Part shown: positions 34,626 to 44,703 of the stretch, piece after piece | Position numbering within the stretch: position 1 is the stretch's first letter | Layout of the letters: each line of letters opens with the position of its first letter | Origin: Streptomyces pristinaespiralis | GTDB taxonomy: Bacteria > Actinomycetota > Actinomycetes > Streptomycetales > Streptomycetaceae | DNA length: 64,000 nucleotides | Assembly: GCF_001278075.1 (NCBI RefSeq) | Contig: NZ_CP011340.1 | Coordinates: forward strand, 1,984,001 to 2,048,000 | Reading direction: 5' to 3' | Notes under the pieces: model-generated | Databases searched by the model: none | What the model saw: only the letters and a program-made list of their open reading frames with translations | Told to the model about the DNA's origin: nothing | Translations under genes and position numbers: made by a program

Positions 34626-36908
34626 ATGGTGACGTGCCAGGAACTGCAGGACCTGAATTTCGGCAAGCTGAACACCGCTGTCACGCAGTGGAAGCAGATG
34701 CTGGACAAGCTCGTCCTTCTCGCCGACGGGGGCGACGGCGGCGTCAACGCGGCCGACTTCGAGCGCAAGGCCGCGGCCGCGGACTGGAAGGGCGACAACG
34801 CCACCGTCACCAAGGAGTTCACCACCACGACGGCCCGTCAGTTCGACGACATGGTCACCGAGGCCCGCAGCATCCACAAGATCCTGCAAGAAGCGGCCAC
34901 GAACCTGAAGAAGAACCAGGACGACCTGAAGGCCGCCATCGACAAGTGGGCCAAGCAGTGGATCCACATCGACGGCAAGGGCACCGCGATGTACTCCGGC
35001 CCGCCGCGCGAGGTCCCGGGCGGCCCCAAGGAGCAGCCGAGCCAGGAAGTCGTGGACAGCGCGGCGGCCGAGATCGCGAAGATCCTGGACGAGGCGAACG
35101 AGACCGACCGGATCGCCGCGCGGGCGCTGCGCAAGCACGCCGAGAGCAAGTACGACTTCGACGAGACGGGCTACAGCGGGCTGAAGGACGCCGACCGCCG
35201 GCAGGGCATCGAGGACGCCGACGCGATGGTCGAGCTCGCCGGCAAGGGCGACCAGCTGACCGACGCGGAGCTGAAGCGGTTCAACGAGATCGCCAAGTAC
35301 CACCGCGACAACCCGGCCTTCGCCGAGCGGTTCGCGACCAGGCTGGGCGCCGACGGCACACTCGAGTTCTGGCGCAGCATCGCCGACCCGGGCCAAGGGC
35401 GCACGCCCGAACCGGGCAGCGACCGCGCGAAGATCCTCGCCAAGGTCCAGGACAACCTCGGCATCACGCTCGCCAACGCCAGCCGGTCCGATTCCCCTGA
35501 GATGCAGCAGTGGAAGGACCGGATGATCGAACTGGGCGACGACCACATCAAGTCCAGCAGCGGCATCCCCAGCGCCCCGTACGGCTTCAAGGTCCTCGGG
35601 CCCCTGATGACCGAAGGGAAGTGGGACACCGACTTCCTCAACAAGTACGGCACCCGGCTGCTCGAGTTCGAGCGCAAGTCGGACGACCCCGTGCTGGGAG
35701 GCCCCAGCCAGCTCTGGAACAGTCACTTCGACCCGGCGCAGCTGTCCTACCCGCCGGGTGCCACGAAGCCGGAGAGCGACCCGGTCGCCGACCTGATGGA
35801 AGCGCTCGGCCACAACCCCGAGGCGTCCCTGGAGTTCTTCGACGGATCGTCCGGCAAGGGCGACGACGCGATGAGCAACTGGGACTACCTGGTCGAGAAG
35901 GGCGGCGAGGGCGCACGCGAGTGGCCGACCGACGAGGACGGCAAGACGACCGGGTACAAGAACCTCGGTCACGCCCTGGAAGCGGGGACGCTCGGGTACG
36001 CGTACGACGACAAGACACCCTCGATCCCGCCCCTCGACAGCCCGGAGGCCATCGCCGCCCGCGAGGAGCGCACCCTGCTCATGGACCGGGTCGTGGACCA
36101 CTACACGTCGGCCGACGTGATCGACAAGCAGGACGGCATCCGCGACAGCCTGGCCAACATGGCCGCCGGCCACATCGACAGCCTCAACTACTCCATGGCC
36201 GACTGGGGCGGCACTGGAGCAGCCTCGGGCAGGGACGGCCTGTACAACTCCGAGGAGCAGCGCCTGCGCGACTTCGGCGAGACGGGCAGCAAGAACTTCC
36301 TGCGGGCTCTGGCCTCCGACGAGGGCTCGTACGAGACGGTCGCCACCGCCCAGCAGGTCTACGGCACCAGTTCGATGGCCGTCCAGGGCAACCAGTCGGA
36401 CGCGCTGGACGCCGGTGTGAACAGCGCCAGGATGCACGGTCTGCTGGACCAGGCCCGGGCCGAGGCGATCGGCAAGGAGTTCGCCGACGACAAGGACCAG
36501 CGCAACCTGGAGCTCGAGAAGCAGGGCGAGTGGCGCAAGTTCGCGGCCGAGGCCGCGGTCGGCGTGGGAGTCGGCGCGGCCACCGCGCTGATCGTCCCCA
36601 CCGGCCCGCTGGCCATGGTCGCCGTCCCGCTGGCCATCGAGACGGTCGGCGGTGCCATCAACACGCAGGTCTCCACGGACACCATGCAGTGGCTGAAGGA
36701 CCACGAGTTCGACAACTTCGACGATTCGGTCGCGGGCATCGACAAGGCGAAGTACGACGGAAGCAGAAACGCCATGACACCGCTCCTCAACTACGCCGAG
36801 GCGCAGGGTATGAGTGAGGACGACATCCGCAGGCTGGCCGAGCGTGCCGAGGGCCGGTACAACGACGGCGGCCGGCTCGGCGGCACCGAAGCCGCGCGGG
36901 GGTGGTGA
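34626..36908 (+). CDS. Large DUF6571-like probable type VII secretion substrate
   Basis: A 760-residue protein. Residues 1-110 are a helical hairpin like exported WXG proteins (LNFGKLNTAVTQWKQMLDKL, then DFERKAAAADWKGDNATVTKEF with a W-x-G turn near DWKGD). The bulk is charged and helix-rich (RKHAESKYDFDETGYSGLKDADRR, AFAERFATRLGADGTLEF), consistent with the DUF6571 group found in Streptomyces next to small WXG-like genes. A late hydrophobic stretch (VGVGVGAATALIVPTGPLAM) may insert into membrane. The stop overlaps the lipoprotein gene start. Toxin activity is possible but no toxin motif is seen. Confidence 0.65.
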   Translation: MVTCQELQDLNFGKLNTAVTQWKQMLDKLVLLADGGDGGVNAADFERKAAAADWKGDNATVTKEFTTTTARQFDDMVTEARSIHKILQEAATNLKKNQDDLKAAIDKWAKQWIHIDGKGTAMYSGPPREVPGGPKEQPSQEVVDSAAAEIAKILDEANETDRIAARALRKHAESKYDFDETGYSGLKDADRRQGIEDADAMVELAGKGDQLTDAELKRFNEIAKYHRDNPAFAERFATRLGADGTLEFWRSIADPGQGRTPEPGSDRAKILAKVQDNLGITLANASRSDSPEMQQWKDRMIELGDDHIKSSSGIPSAPYGFKVLGPLMTEGKWDTDFLNKYGTRLLEFERKSDDPVLGGPSQLWNSHFDPAQLSYPPGATKPESDPVADLMEALGHNPEASLEFFDGSSGKGDDAMSNWDYLVEKGGEGAREWPTDEDGKTTGYKNLGHALEAGTLGYAYDDKTPSIPPLDSPEAIAAREERTLLMDRVVDHYTSADVIDKQDGIRDSLANMAAGHIDSLNYSMADWGGTGAASGRDGLYNSEEQRLRDFGETGSKNFLRALASDEGSYETVATAQQVYGTSSMAVQGNQSDALDAGVNSARMHGLLDQARAEAIGKEFADDKDQRNLELEKQGEWRKFAAEAAVGVGVGAATALIVPTGPLAMVAVPLAIETVGGAINTQVSTDTMQWLKDHEFDNFDDSVAGIDKAKYDGSRNAMTPLLNYAEAQGMSEDDIRRLAERAEGRYNDGGRLGGTEAARGW

Positions 36909-37588
36909 GCGTGCGACGGCAGCTCACGCCGGCCGCCCTGGCCCTCGTCCTGCTCGGCGCGGTTGCCTGCACCGCCGGCGAGGGCGGCGAAGAGGACCCG
37001 CCCCCGGCCACCGCCGACGCTTCCGCCTGCGACGCTGTGCTGGGCGACGCCGGGGTGGCGTGGCTCAAGGACCGCACGGGCGGCGCGGCCCGCCCGGAAG
37101 CCGGCGACGACCTGGACAAGGCGCGCTCGCTGTTCCACCGGCAGGTGAAGGCCTGGGGCCCCGACGACAGCGGAGCCCGTACGTTCCTCAGGGCGGACCT
37201 CTGCCGGGCGACCGGCGGCGCCGGACGGTTCGAGGTGCGGTACGGGCCCTCCTACTTCCCCTTCGACGAGCCCTTCGACAAGGCGTCGGACGTCAGCCCC
37301 GCGCAGACCGTGACCGAGGTCAACTCCGACGTCAGGCTGGTCCACGGGAAGGACGCCGACGGAGCGACGCGCTACCGCGTGTACGTGCGGTGCAAAATCG
37401 CCGGCACACCCGCACAACAGGAGAGCGAGGTCCCGATCGAAGGACTGATGACGGACACGCTCACCGGTGACACCGACGCCCGGGTGCATCTCACTCGTCT
37501 GCTGCACTCCGCCAAGGTGGTGGCAGACGCCTTCGACTGCGTGAACGAGCCGGTGGTGCCCGAGGAGCCGCCTGCCTCGCCGGCATAG
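36905..37588 (+). CDS. Lipoprotein of the type VII-like cassette
   Basis: A 227-residue probable lipoprotein. The signal peptide ALALVLLGAVACTAG ends in a lipobox (L-G-A-V-A-C), the Cys being the lipidated residue 20-22. The mature part has four more cysteines (ASACDAVLG, ADLCRATG, YVRCKIAG, FDCVNEP), so two disulphides are possible. No family is recognised. GTG 36905 overlaps the stop of the previous gene by four bases; GTG 36902 or 36911 are alternatives. Coupling to the large helical protein points to an envelope-side partner of the exported protein. Confidence 0.75.
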   Translation: MSVRRQLTPAALALVLLGAVACTAGEGGEEDPPPATADASACDAVLGDAGVAWLKDRTGGAARPEAGDDLDKARSLFHRQVKAWGPDDSGARTFLRADLCRATGGAGRFEVRYGPSYFPFDEPFDKASDVSPAQTVTEVNSDVRLVHGKDADGATRYRVYVRCKIAGTPAQQESEVPIEGLMTDTLTGDTDARVHLTRLLHSAKVVADAFDCVNEPVVPEEPPASPA

Positions 37589-37654
37589 CGAAGCCGGTGG
37601 CTCCAGCCAAGCGGACGCAGACGCAGCTTCGCACACGGTGACCGGGCGCCCGGC

Positions 37655-38494
37655 TCACTGGTCCCGGCGGTGCACCGCCGTCACCGCCACGGCCGTCGAC
37701 GCGAGCGCCCACACCGCGTAGACGGTCCACGCCCCGCCGGCCGACCACGGGTGGAGGATCCCGGGGCCGCCGTACGGGACGTCGACCAGGCGCAGCCATG
37801 CCTCGTACGGCATCGCGTGGGCGAGGACGGCCGACCAGTGGCGGCCGTCGTCGAGGACCACGGGAAGCAGCATCAGGATCACGACGCTGCCCACCACGGC
37901 TCCCGCTCCGTGCCTGAGCAGCGTGCCCAGTGCGGTGCCGACGAGCGCGGACACCGGGGCGAGCAGCGCCGACGCGACGATCACGCGCACGGCGCCCGGA
38001 CGGTCGATGGACACGCCGGCGCCCTCGGTGGCGAGGATGGCCTGGGTCGACGCGAACGACGTGACGGCGACGAGCACGCCGAAGACGGTCATGACCGTCG
38101 CGACGACACAGACCTTGGCCGTCATCACCGAGCGGCGGGCGGGGACGGCAGCGAAGGTGGTGGCGACGAGCCCGGTGCTGTACTCGCCGGTCACGGCGAG
38201 CGCGCCGAACGCTCCGGCCGCCAGCATCATCACCGTGCCCGCGTTGCCGGTGAACGCGTGCATCAGCGGGATGCCGTCGGCGATGAACCGCTCCGCGTAT
38301 CCGGGTTCGCCGTCCGGCCAGTACCGGACGTTGTCCCATGCCTTGCCCACGTTGAAGGCGAGGACCGCCAGCGCGGCGACCAGCAGGCTCCAGCCGGTGG
38401 AGCGCAGCGACCACAGTTTGAGCCACTCCGCGGCGGCCAGGTCGAGGAAGCGGGCGCGGAGCTGCGCCGTGGGGTGTGCGAGTGCGGTCGTCAT
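37655..38494 (-). CDS. ABC-2 type exporter, membrane subunit
   Basis: A 279-residue six-helix membrane protein of the ABC-2 permease type. Helices: GWSLLVAALAVLAFNV, TVMMLAAGAFGALAVTGEYSTGL (followed by VPARRSVMTAKV, the conserved ABC-2 cytoplasmic turn), FGVLVAVTSFASTQAI, VIVASALLAPVSALVGTALG, AVVGSVVILMLLPVVL and AVWALASTAVAVTAV. ATG 38494 overlaps the ATPase stop by four bases. The pair probably exports a peptide, lipid-like toxin or antibiotic. The divergent kinase/regulator pair at 39531 suggests regulation of this exporter. Confidence 0.88.
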   Translation of the reverse strand: MTTALAHPTAQLRARFLDLAAAEWLKLWSLRSTGWSLLVAALAVLAFNVGKAWDNVRYWPDGEPGYAERFIADGIPLMHAFTGNAGTVMMLAAGAFGALAVTGEYSTGLVATTFAAVPARRSVMTAKVCVVATVMTVFGVLVAVTSFASTQAILATEGAGVSIDRPGAVRVIVASALLAPVSALVGTALGTLLRHGAGAVVGSVVILMLLPVVLDDGRHWSAVLAHAMPYEAWLRLVDVPYGGPGILHPWSAGGAWTVYAVWALASTAVAVTAVHRRDQ

Positions 38495-39399
38495 CGGGTC
38501 TCTCCTGCCACGTACTCGACGCTGCCGGCGGTGAGTTCCATGAAGGCGTCCTCCAGTGACGCGCCGCGGGTGGTGATCTCGTGGAGCAGGATCCGGTGGT
38601 CGAGGGCGAGTTCGCCGACGCGTTCCGCGCTCGTCCCGGTCACGGTCAGCAGGTCGCCGTCCGCGCGCACCGTCGCGCCCTCGGCGGTCAGCAGGGCCGC
38701 CAGCCGGTCGCCGTGCGGAGTGCGGACGGCGACAGCGGCGCCGCTCCCCCGTGCGGCGAAGTCCGTGAGGCTCTCGGCGGCGATCAGTTCGCCCCGGCCG
38801 ATGACGATCAGTTCGTCGGCGGTGTGTTCCATCTCGGACATCAGGTGACTGGACACGAACACCGTGCGTCCTTCTGCGGCCAGTTGGCGGAACAGCCCGC
38901 GTACCCACTTGACGCCCTCCGGGTCGAGCCCGTTGAGCGGCTCGTCGAACAGGAGCACCGGTGGGTCGCCGAGCAACGCGACCGCGATGCCGAGCCGTTG
39001 GCGCATGCCGAGGGAGTAGCCGCCGATCCTGCGGCGCGCCGCGCCGGCCAGGCCCACCTGTTCCAGCACCTGGTCGACCCGGCTGCGGGGGATGCGGTTG
39101 GAGCGGGCGAGCGCCGCCAGATGGGCGGCCGCGCTGCGCCCGCCGTGCACATGGCCCGCGTCCAGCAGCGCGCCCACGTGCCGTAGCCCTCTCGGCCGGG
39201 ACCGGAAGGGCCGGCCGTCGACGGTGGCCGTGCCGCTGGTGGGGGCGTGCAGGCCGAGCACCATCCGCAAAGTGGTGCTCTTGCCGGAGCCGTTGGGGCC
39301 GAGGAACCCGGTGACCCGGCCCGGTCGCACGGTGAAGGTCAGGTTCTTCACGGCCGTCGTCCCGCCGTAACGCTTCGTCAGTTCGTTGACTTCGATCAT
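38491..39399 (-). CDS. ABC exporter ATP-binding subunit
   Basis: A 302-residue ABC ATPase. Walker A is FLGPNGSGKSTTLRM, the Q-loop region follows GHVHGGRSA, the signature is GYSLGMRQRLGIA (LSGGQ variant), Walker B is VLLFDEPLNGLDPEG and the switch His is in FVSSHLMSEM. The C-terminal 80 residues (VAVRTPHGDRLAALL, ITTRGASLEDAFMELT) are the regulatory domain typical of DrrA/bacitracin-type exporters. ATG 39399 is preceded by no strong binding site (ggcgcATG). Upstream, 131 bases separate it from the divergent kinase gene. Confidence 0.93.
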   Translation of the reverse strand: MIEVNELTKRYGGTTAVKNLTFTVRPGRVTGFLGPNGSGKSTTLRMVLGLHAPTSGTATVDGRPFRSRPRGLRHVGALLDAGHVHGGRSAAAHLAALARSNRIPRSRVDQVLEQVGLAGAARRRIGGYSLGMRQRLGIAVALLGDPPVLLFDEPLNGLDPEGVKWVRGLFRQLAAEGRTVFVSSHLMSEMEHTADELIVIGRGELIAAESLTDFAARGSGAAVAVRTPHGDRLAALLTAEGATVRADGDLLTVTGTSAERVGELALDHRILLHEITTRGASLEDAFMELTAGSVEYVAGETR

Positions 39400-39530
39400 G
39401 CGCCAACGCTCCCCCGGCCGGAGCCTGTCCGGCATCGGGCCGGGGCGGACACTCGCGGCCGCGTCCGTCGACCTCGGTCGTACAACCACGGTCCGATGCC
39501 GGGTCCGCTGCCGCCGTCTACGATCACGCC

Positions 39531-40823
39531 ATGTCCGCGACACCGCGTTCCCCTCTGTCCGGGAGCAGTTCATTCGAGGCGCGCTCGCTCGGAGGCGATT
39601 CGTCCGGGGGCGGGCCCTTCGGCGGCAGTTCGCCCGCGCAGCCGTGGTGGAGCGCGTCTCCCGGCGCCTGGACGGCACTGGCCTGGTGCGGGGGCCTGGT
39701 CTTCACGTTCCTCATCCGTCTCCGGCTGCCCGGCGAGGAGGAGCCCGCGGTGATGGCCGGGGTGCTGTTCTACCGGTGGGACGGCCTGATGTTCCTGGCG
39801 CTGGCGACGGCCCTGGCACTGGACGGCAGCCGTCTGCTGGGCCGCCGGCCGCTCGCCGCGGTCGGCCGGCTGCTGGCCGCGTCGGTGCTGGGGACGCTGC
39901 CGTTGAGCGTGGGCGAGATCCCGATGGCGCAGTTCCTCGCCGTCGACGTGGCGCTCTATGTCATCGCCGCCGCCCGGCCGCGCCGCACCGGCGGGATCGC
40001 CGTCACCCTGGCGCTGGGGGTGCTGGCCGGCTTTCTGGCCACGAGGTGGCTGAGCGGCTGGAACACGGGCACCTCCGCGGAGCTGGCCGTGGCGCTCACG
40101 GCTGTCGTCGCCTGGCTCATGGGCACGTCGGCGCACCAGTCACGGGCCCACGCCGAGCAGCTGCGCGAGCGGGCCACCGCCCAGGCGGTCACCGACGAAC
40201 GGCTGCGCATCGCACGGGAGTTGCACGACATGGTCGCGCACAGCATCGGCATCATCGCCCTCCAGGCGGGCGCGGCCCGGCGCGTCATCGACAGCCGGCC
40301 GGAGCGGGCGCGGGAGGCGCTGGGCGAGGTGGAGACCACCGGCCGGGAGACGCTGGCGGGGCTGCGGCGGATGCTCGGCGCGCTCCGCGAGGCGGAGCTC
40401 GTCGAGGGCGGCAGTCCGGACGGGCCGGCCGGTACGCCGGGGCTCGCGGACCTGGACGCGCTGGCGGCCGCGACCACGGCGGCGGGCGTCCGGGTCGAGG
40501 TGCGCAGGGTGGGCGAACCGCGTCCGCTGCCGCCGGAGGTCGACCTGTCGGCGTACCGCATCGTCCAGGAGTCGGTGACCAATGTGGTGCGCCATGCGGG
40601 CACGCGTGCCTGCCGGGTGACCGTCGAGCACCAGGTGGACGGGCTGTCCGTCGAGGTCGTCGACGAGGGCCGGGGCCACGGCGCCATGGCGGACACCGGG
40701 TTCGGTCTGGTCGGGATGCGGGAACGGGTGGGCCTGCTGCACGGCGAGTTCTCCGCCGGCCCGCGCCCGGGCGGCGGTTTCCGGGTCGCCGCCAGGCTGC
40801 CCGTGCCGGCGGGTGTCCGATGA
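39531..40823 (+). CDS. NarX/DesK-type sensor histidine kinase
   Basis: A 430-residue kinase. An N-terminal Ser/Gly-rich tail of 40 residues precedes five to six hydrophobic helices (WTALAWCGGLVFTFLIRL, MFLALATALALDG, LLAASVLGTLPLSV, AQFLAVDVALYVIAAA, IAVTLALGVLAGFLA). The phospho-acceptor His is in RIARELHDMVAHSIGI. The ATPase part has VVDEGRGHG and GFGLVGMRERVGLL. GC content, start (tcacgccATG) and coupling to the regulator are standard. Divergent from an ABC exporter, it probably senses its substrate. Confidence 0.92.
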   Translation: MSATPRSPLSGSSSFEARSLGGDSSGGGPFGGSSPAQPWWSASPGAWTALAWCGGLVFTFLIRLRLPGEEEPAVMAGVLFYRWDGLMFLALATALALDGSRLLGRRPLAAVGRLLAASVLGTLPLSVGEIPMAQFLAVDVALYVIAAARPRRTGGIAVTLALGVLAGFLATRWLSGWNTGTSAELAVALTAVVAWLMGTSAHQSRAHAEQLRERATAQAVTDERLRIARELHDMVAHSIGIIALQAGAARRVIDSRPERAREALGEVETTGRETLAGLRRMLGALREAELVEGGSPDGPAGTPGLADLDALAAATTAAGVRVEVRRVGEPRPLPPEVDLSAYRIVQESVTNVVRHAGTRACRVTVEHQVDGLSVEVVDEGRGHGAMADTGFGLVGMRERVGLLHGEFSAGPRPGGGFRVAARLPVPAGVR

Positions 40824-41476
40824 GCATCAGGGTCGTGCTCGCCGACGACCAGCCCCTGGTCCGCGCGGCGCTTCAGATGGTGATCACGGAGGCGGAGGGC
40901 ATCGAGGTGGTCGGCGAGGCCCGTGACGGCGCGGAGGCCGTCGCACTGGCCGAGGAGCTGCGCCCCGACGTGGTCGTCATGGACATCCGGATGCCCGGCA
41001 CGGACGGCATCGAGGCGACACGGCAGATCACGGAACGGCACGACGGGACGCATGTGATCGTCCTGACGACGTTCGACGACGACGATTGCGTGTACGGCGC
41101 GCTGCGCGCCGGAGCTGCGGGCTATCTGGTCAAGGACATGGCTCTGGACGACATCCTCGCGGCGGTGCGCGTGGTGGCCGCCGGCGACGGTCTCATCTCG
41201 CCCGCCGTGACCCGCCGGCTGATCCGCGAGTTCGCGGGCCGCCCCGCGGGCGCCGGGCCGAAGCGGGAGCTCGCCGGCATCACCGACCGCGAACGCGAGG
41301 TGCTGACGCTGGTGGGCAGCGGGCTGTCCAACTCGGAGATCGCCGAGGCCCTGTTCATCAGCGTCGCCACCGCCAAGACCTATGTGACCCGTCTGCTCTC
41401 CAAGCTCGGCGCGAGGGACCGGGTGCGCCTGGTCATCATCGCCTACGAGACGGGTCTGGTGTCGGCCTCGGGATGA
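40820..41476 (+). CDS. NarL/LuxR-type response regulator
   Basis: A 218-residue response regulator, start overlapping the kinase stop (ATGA). Receiver: acidic pocket in VVLADDQPLV, phosphorylation Asp in PDVVVMDIRMPG, Thr in VLTTFDDD, Lys in YLVKDM. DNA-binding domain: ITDREREVLTLVGSGLSNSEIAEALF with recognition helix VATAKTYVTRLLSKLGARDR. It forms a two-component system with the upstream kinase and most likely controls the divergent ABC exporter at 37655-39399. Confidence 0.94.
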   Translation: MSIRVVLADDQPLVRAALQMVITEAEGIEVVGEARDGAEAVALAEELRPDVVVMDIRMPGTDGIEATRQITERHDGTHVIVLTTFDDDDCVYGALRAGAAGYLVKDMALDDILAAVRVVAAGDGLISPAVTRRLIREFAGRPAGAGPKRELAGITDREREVLTLVGSGLSNSEIAEALFISVATAKTYVTRLLSKLGARDRVRLVIIAYETGLVSASG

Positions 41477-41608
41477 GCCCCGCGACGGCACCGGCGGCGG
41501 CCCCGCAGCGATCCGGGCGACGGCACCGGTGGCGGCATCGGGATGACCCGGGCGCCTTTGGGAGGGGCTGATGTGCATTCGGGCGGGCCTGGATGCCAGG
41601 ATGAAGTA

Positions 41609-42106
41609 ATGGCCAACAACGTATTCTTCGACATCACCATCAACGACGAGCCCGCGGGCCGGATCGTCTTCGAGCTCTTCGACGACGTGGTCCCCCGGAC
41701 CGCCAAGAACTTCCGCGAGCTCGCCACGGGCGAGCACGGCTACGGCTACGAGGGTTCCTCCTTCCACCGCGTCATCCCCGACTTCATGCTCCAGGGCGGC
41801 GACTTCACCGCCGGCAACGGCACGGGTGGCCGCAGCATCTACGGTGAGAAGTTCGCCGACGAGAACTTCCAGCTCAAGCACACCAAGCCCGGCCAGCTCT
41901 CCATGGCCAACGCGGGGCCGAACACCAACGGCTCGCAGTTCTTCATCACGACCATCGTCACCGACTGGCTCGACAACAAGCACGTCGTCTTCGGCGAGGT
42001 CGTCGAGGGCATGGACCTGGTGAAGAAGATCGAGGGCCTGGGTTCGCGCTCCGGCGCCACCAAGGCGAAGATCACCATCGCCAAGTCGGGTGTCGTCGAG
42101 GGCTGA
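41609..42106 (+). CDS. Cyclophilin-type peptidyl-prolyl cis-trans isomerase
   Basis: A 165-residue cyclophilin. The active-site pattern is complete: catalytic Arg in [49 protein letters not shown] (Gln-Phe-Phe) and the late [14 protein letters not shown]. It catalyses proline isomerisation in protein folding; no signal peptide, so cytoplasmic. ATG 41609 follows agga; an upstream frame from 41543 is unlike the family. A perfect 15-bp terminator hairpin follows. One of the few housekeeping genes that help anchor the window to core chromosome. Confidence 0.95.
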   Translation: MANNVFFDITINDEPAGRIVFELFDDVVPRTAKNFRELATGEHGYGYEGSSFHRVIPDFMLQGGDFTAGNGTGGRSIYGEKFADENFQLKHTKPGQLSMANAGPNTNGSQFFITTIVTDWLDNKHVVFGEVVEGMDLVKKIEGLGSRSGATKAKITIAKSGVVEG

Positions 42107-42123
42107 GCCCTCCCCGCACGCAG

Positions 42124-42155
42124 CAGGGCCCGTCGGCGTGCGCCGACGGGCCCTG
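42124..42155. terminator. Bidirectional terminator between cyclophilin and msrB genes
   Basis: CAGGGCCCGTCGGCG (42124-42138) and CGCCGACGGGCCCTG (42141-42155) pair perfectly over 15 bp with a two-base loop, between convergent genes. Confidence 0.9.
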
Positions 42156-42179
42156 TGCCGTTCACCTCACGACCTCACC

Positions 42180-42587
42180 TCACGACTCGTCCGGCTCCAG
42201 CCGCAGCGAGATCGAGTTGATGCAGTACCGCTGGTCGGTCGGGGTGGGATAGCCCTCGCCCTCGAAGACGTGGCCCAGGTGCGATCCGCACCGCGCGCAC
42301 CGGACCTCGGTGCGGACCATGCCGTGGGAGGCGTCCTGGACCAGTTCGACCGCGTCCGTGTCCTTCGGGTCGTAGAAGGACGGCCAGCCGCAGTGGGACT
42401 CGAACTTGGTGTCGGAGCGGAACAGCTCCGCACCGCACGCCCGGCACGAGTAGACACCGGCCGTCCTGGTGTCCGTGTACTCGCCGACGAAAGCGGGCTC
42501 GGTCCCTGCCTGGCGCAGCACCGCGTACTCGCTCGGGGTCAGCTCCGCACGCCACTGCTCGTCCGGCTTCTCGACGTCGTACGCCAT
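42180..42587 (-). CDS. msrB: Peptide methionine (R)-S-oxide reductase MsrB
   Basis: A 135-residue methionine sulfoxide reductase specific for the R form. Two zinc-binding CxxC pairs are present (YSCRACGAEL and VRCARCGSHL), the substrate-site GWPSFYDP is conserved, and the catalytic Cys is in QRYCINSISL. It repairs oxidised methionine in proteins using thioredoxin. ATG 42587 follows aggcgcg and lies 13 bases from the murC end, so the two minus-strand genes may be co-transcribed. Confidence 0.95.
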   Translation of the reverse strand: MAYDVEKPDEQWRAELTPSEYAVLRQAGTEPAFVGEYTDTRTAGVYSCRACGAELFRSDTKFESHCGWPSFYDPKDTDAVELVQDASHGMVRTEVRCARCGSHLGHVFEGEGYPTPTDQRYCINSISLRLEPDES

Positions 42588-42600
42588 GAAACGCGCCTCC

Positions 42601-43995
<1,395 letters not shown>

Positions 43996-44078
43996 GGTCT
44001 TCTCTCCCCAAGATGTACGACTACGTGCGGCTGCCCACCCTATTGCCTGCGGCCGTCCGCTCCGGACCCGCTCGCCGC

Positions 44079-44549
44079 TCACTCGCTGTGCGCGAAGAGC
44101 TTGAGCACCGGCACGCCCACCTTGTGCCGGGCTCTGGATGCCCAGTCGCGGTGGAAGAACTCCTCCACGTAGTGCGGCTCCGTCAGGACGATCACCTCGT
44201 CGGCGTCCGCCTCGTCGACCACCGACTTCAGTTTGTCCAGCGGGTGGTCCTCCACGAGGTGGCCGACCGCCTCGCAGCCGGCCGCGCGCAGGGCGGCCAG
44301 CGAGTGTTCCAGTGCGCGCTGGGCCGGCGCCTTGGCCTCCGCCCCCTCGGGCTCCTCCCCTTCCCGTACCGCGTCCTTCAGGTCGCCGATCGCCACGTCG
44401 TCGATGGCACGCAGCAGGACGTCGGCCTGGTCGCCACGCGGCTGCATCAGCACGATGAACGAGCTGCCTTCCTCTCCGTGCAGCGTGGTGACGAATTCCA
44501 CGTCCTCCGAGGTCAGGGGCTTCTCGATCATCAATACGCTTGTGAACAC
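44079..44549 (-). CDS. USP-like small protein of unknown function
   Basis: A 156-residue protein, acidic and soluble. Relatives have been labelled indole-3-glycerol phosphate synthase, but a 156-residue protein without the TIM-barrel motifs cannot be that enzyme. The pattern FTSVLMIEKPLTSEDVEFV, FIVLMQPRGDQADVLLRAIDDV, and ADEVIVLTEPHYVEEFFHRDW fits a Rossmann-like universal-stress-type fold. GTG 44549 gives the family-type start; ATG 44531 is an alternative. Function unknown. It lies upstream of murC with an 83-base gap. Confidence 0.7.
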   Translation of the reverse strand: MFTSVLMIEKPLTSEDVEFVTTLHGEEGSSFIVLMQPRGDQADVLLRAIDDVAIGDLKDAVREGEEPEGAEAKAPAQRALEHSLAALRAAGCEAVGHLVEDHPLDKLKSVVDEADADEVIVLTEPHYVEEFFHRDWASRARHKVGVPVLKLFAHSE

Positions 44550-44638
44550 CTCAGGAGCCCTTCTGCGGAAACAAACTGCGAAACCGTCGCCCCCGTGTCC
44601 GCACGGGGTGCGCAATCAAGTGTGCCCGCCGGACGCTA

Positions 44639-44659
44639 AGCGGAACGGGAGATTCCGCT
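44639..44659 (-). terminator. Small hairpin after the pyrimidine reductase gene
   Basis: AGCGGAA (44639-44645) and TTCCGCT (44653-44659) pair over seven bases, just downstream of the minus-strand gene ending at 44704. Confidence 0.5.
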
Positions 44660-44703
44660 AATTGCCCGAAGTCGCCCTCGCGGCCACCTCGGAAAGCACC
44701 GGC

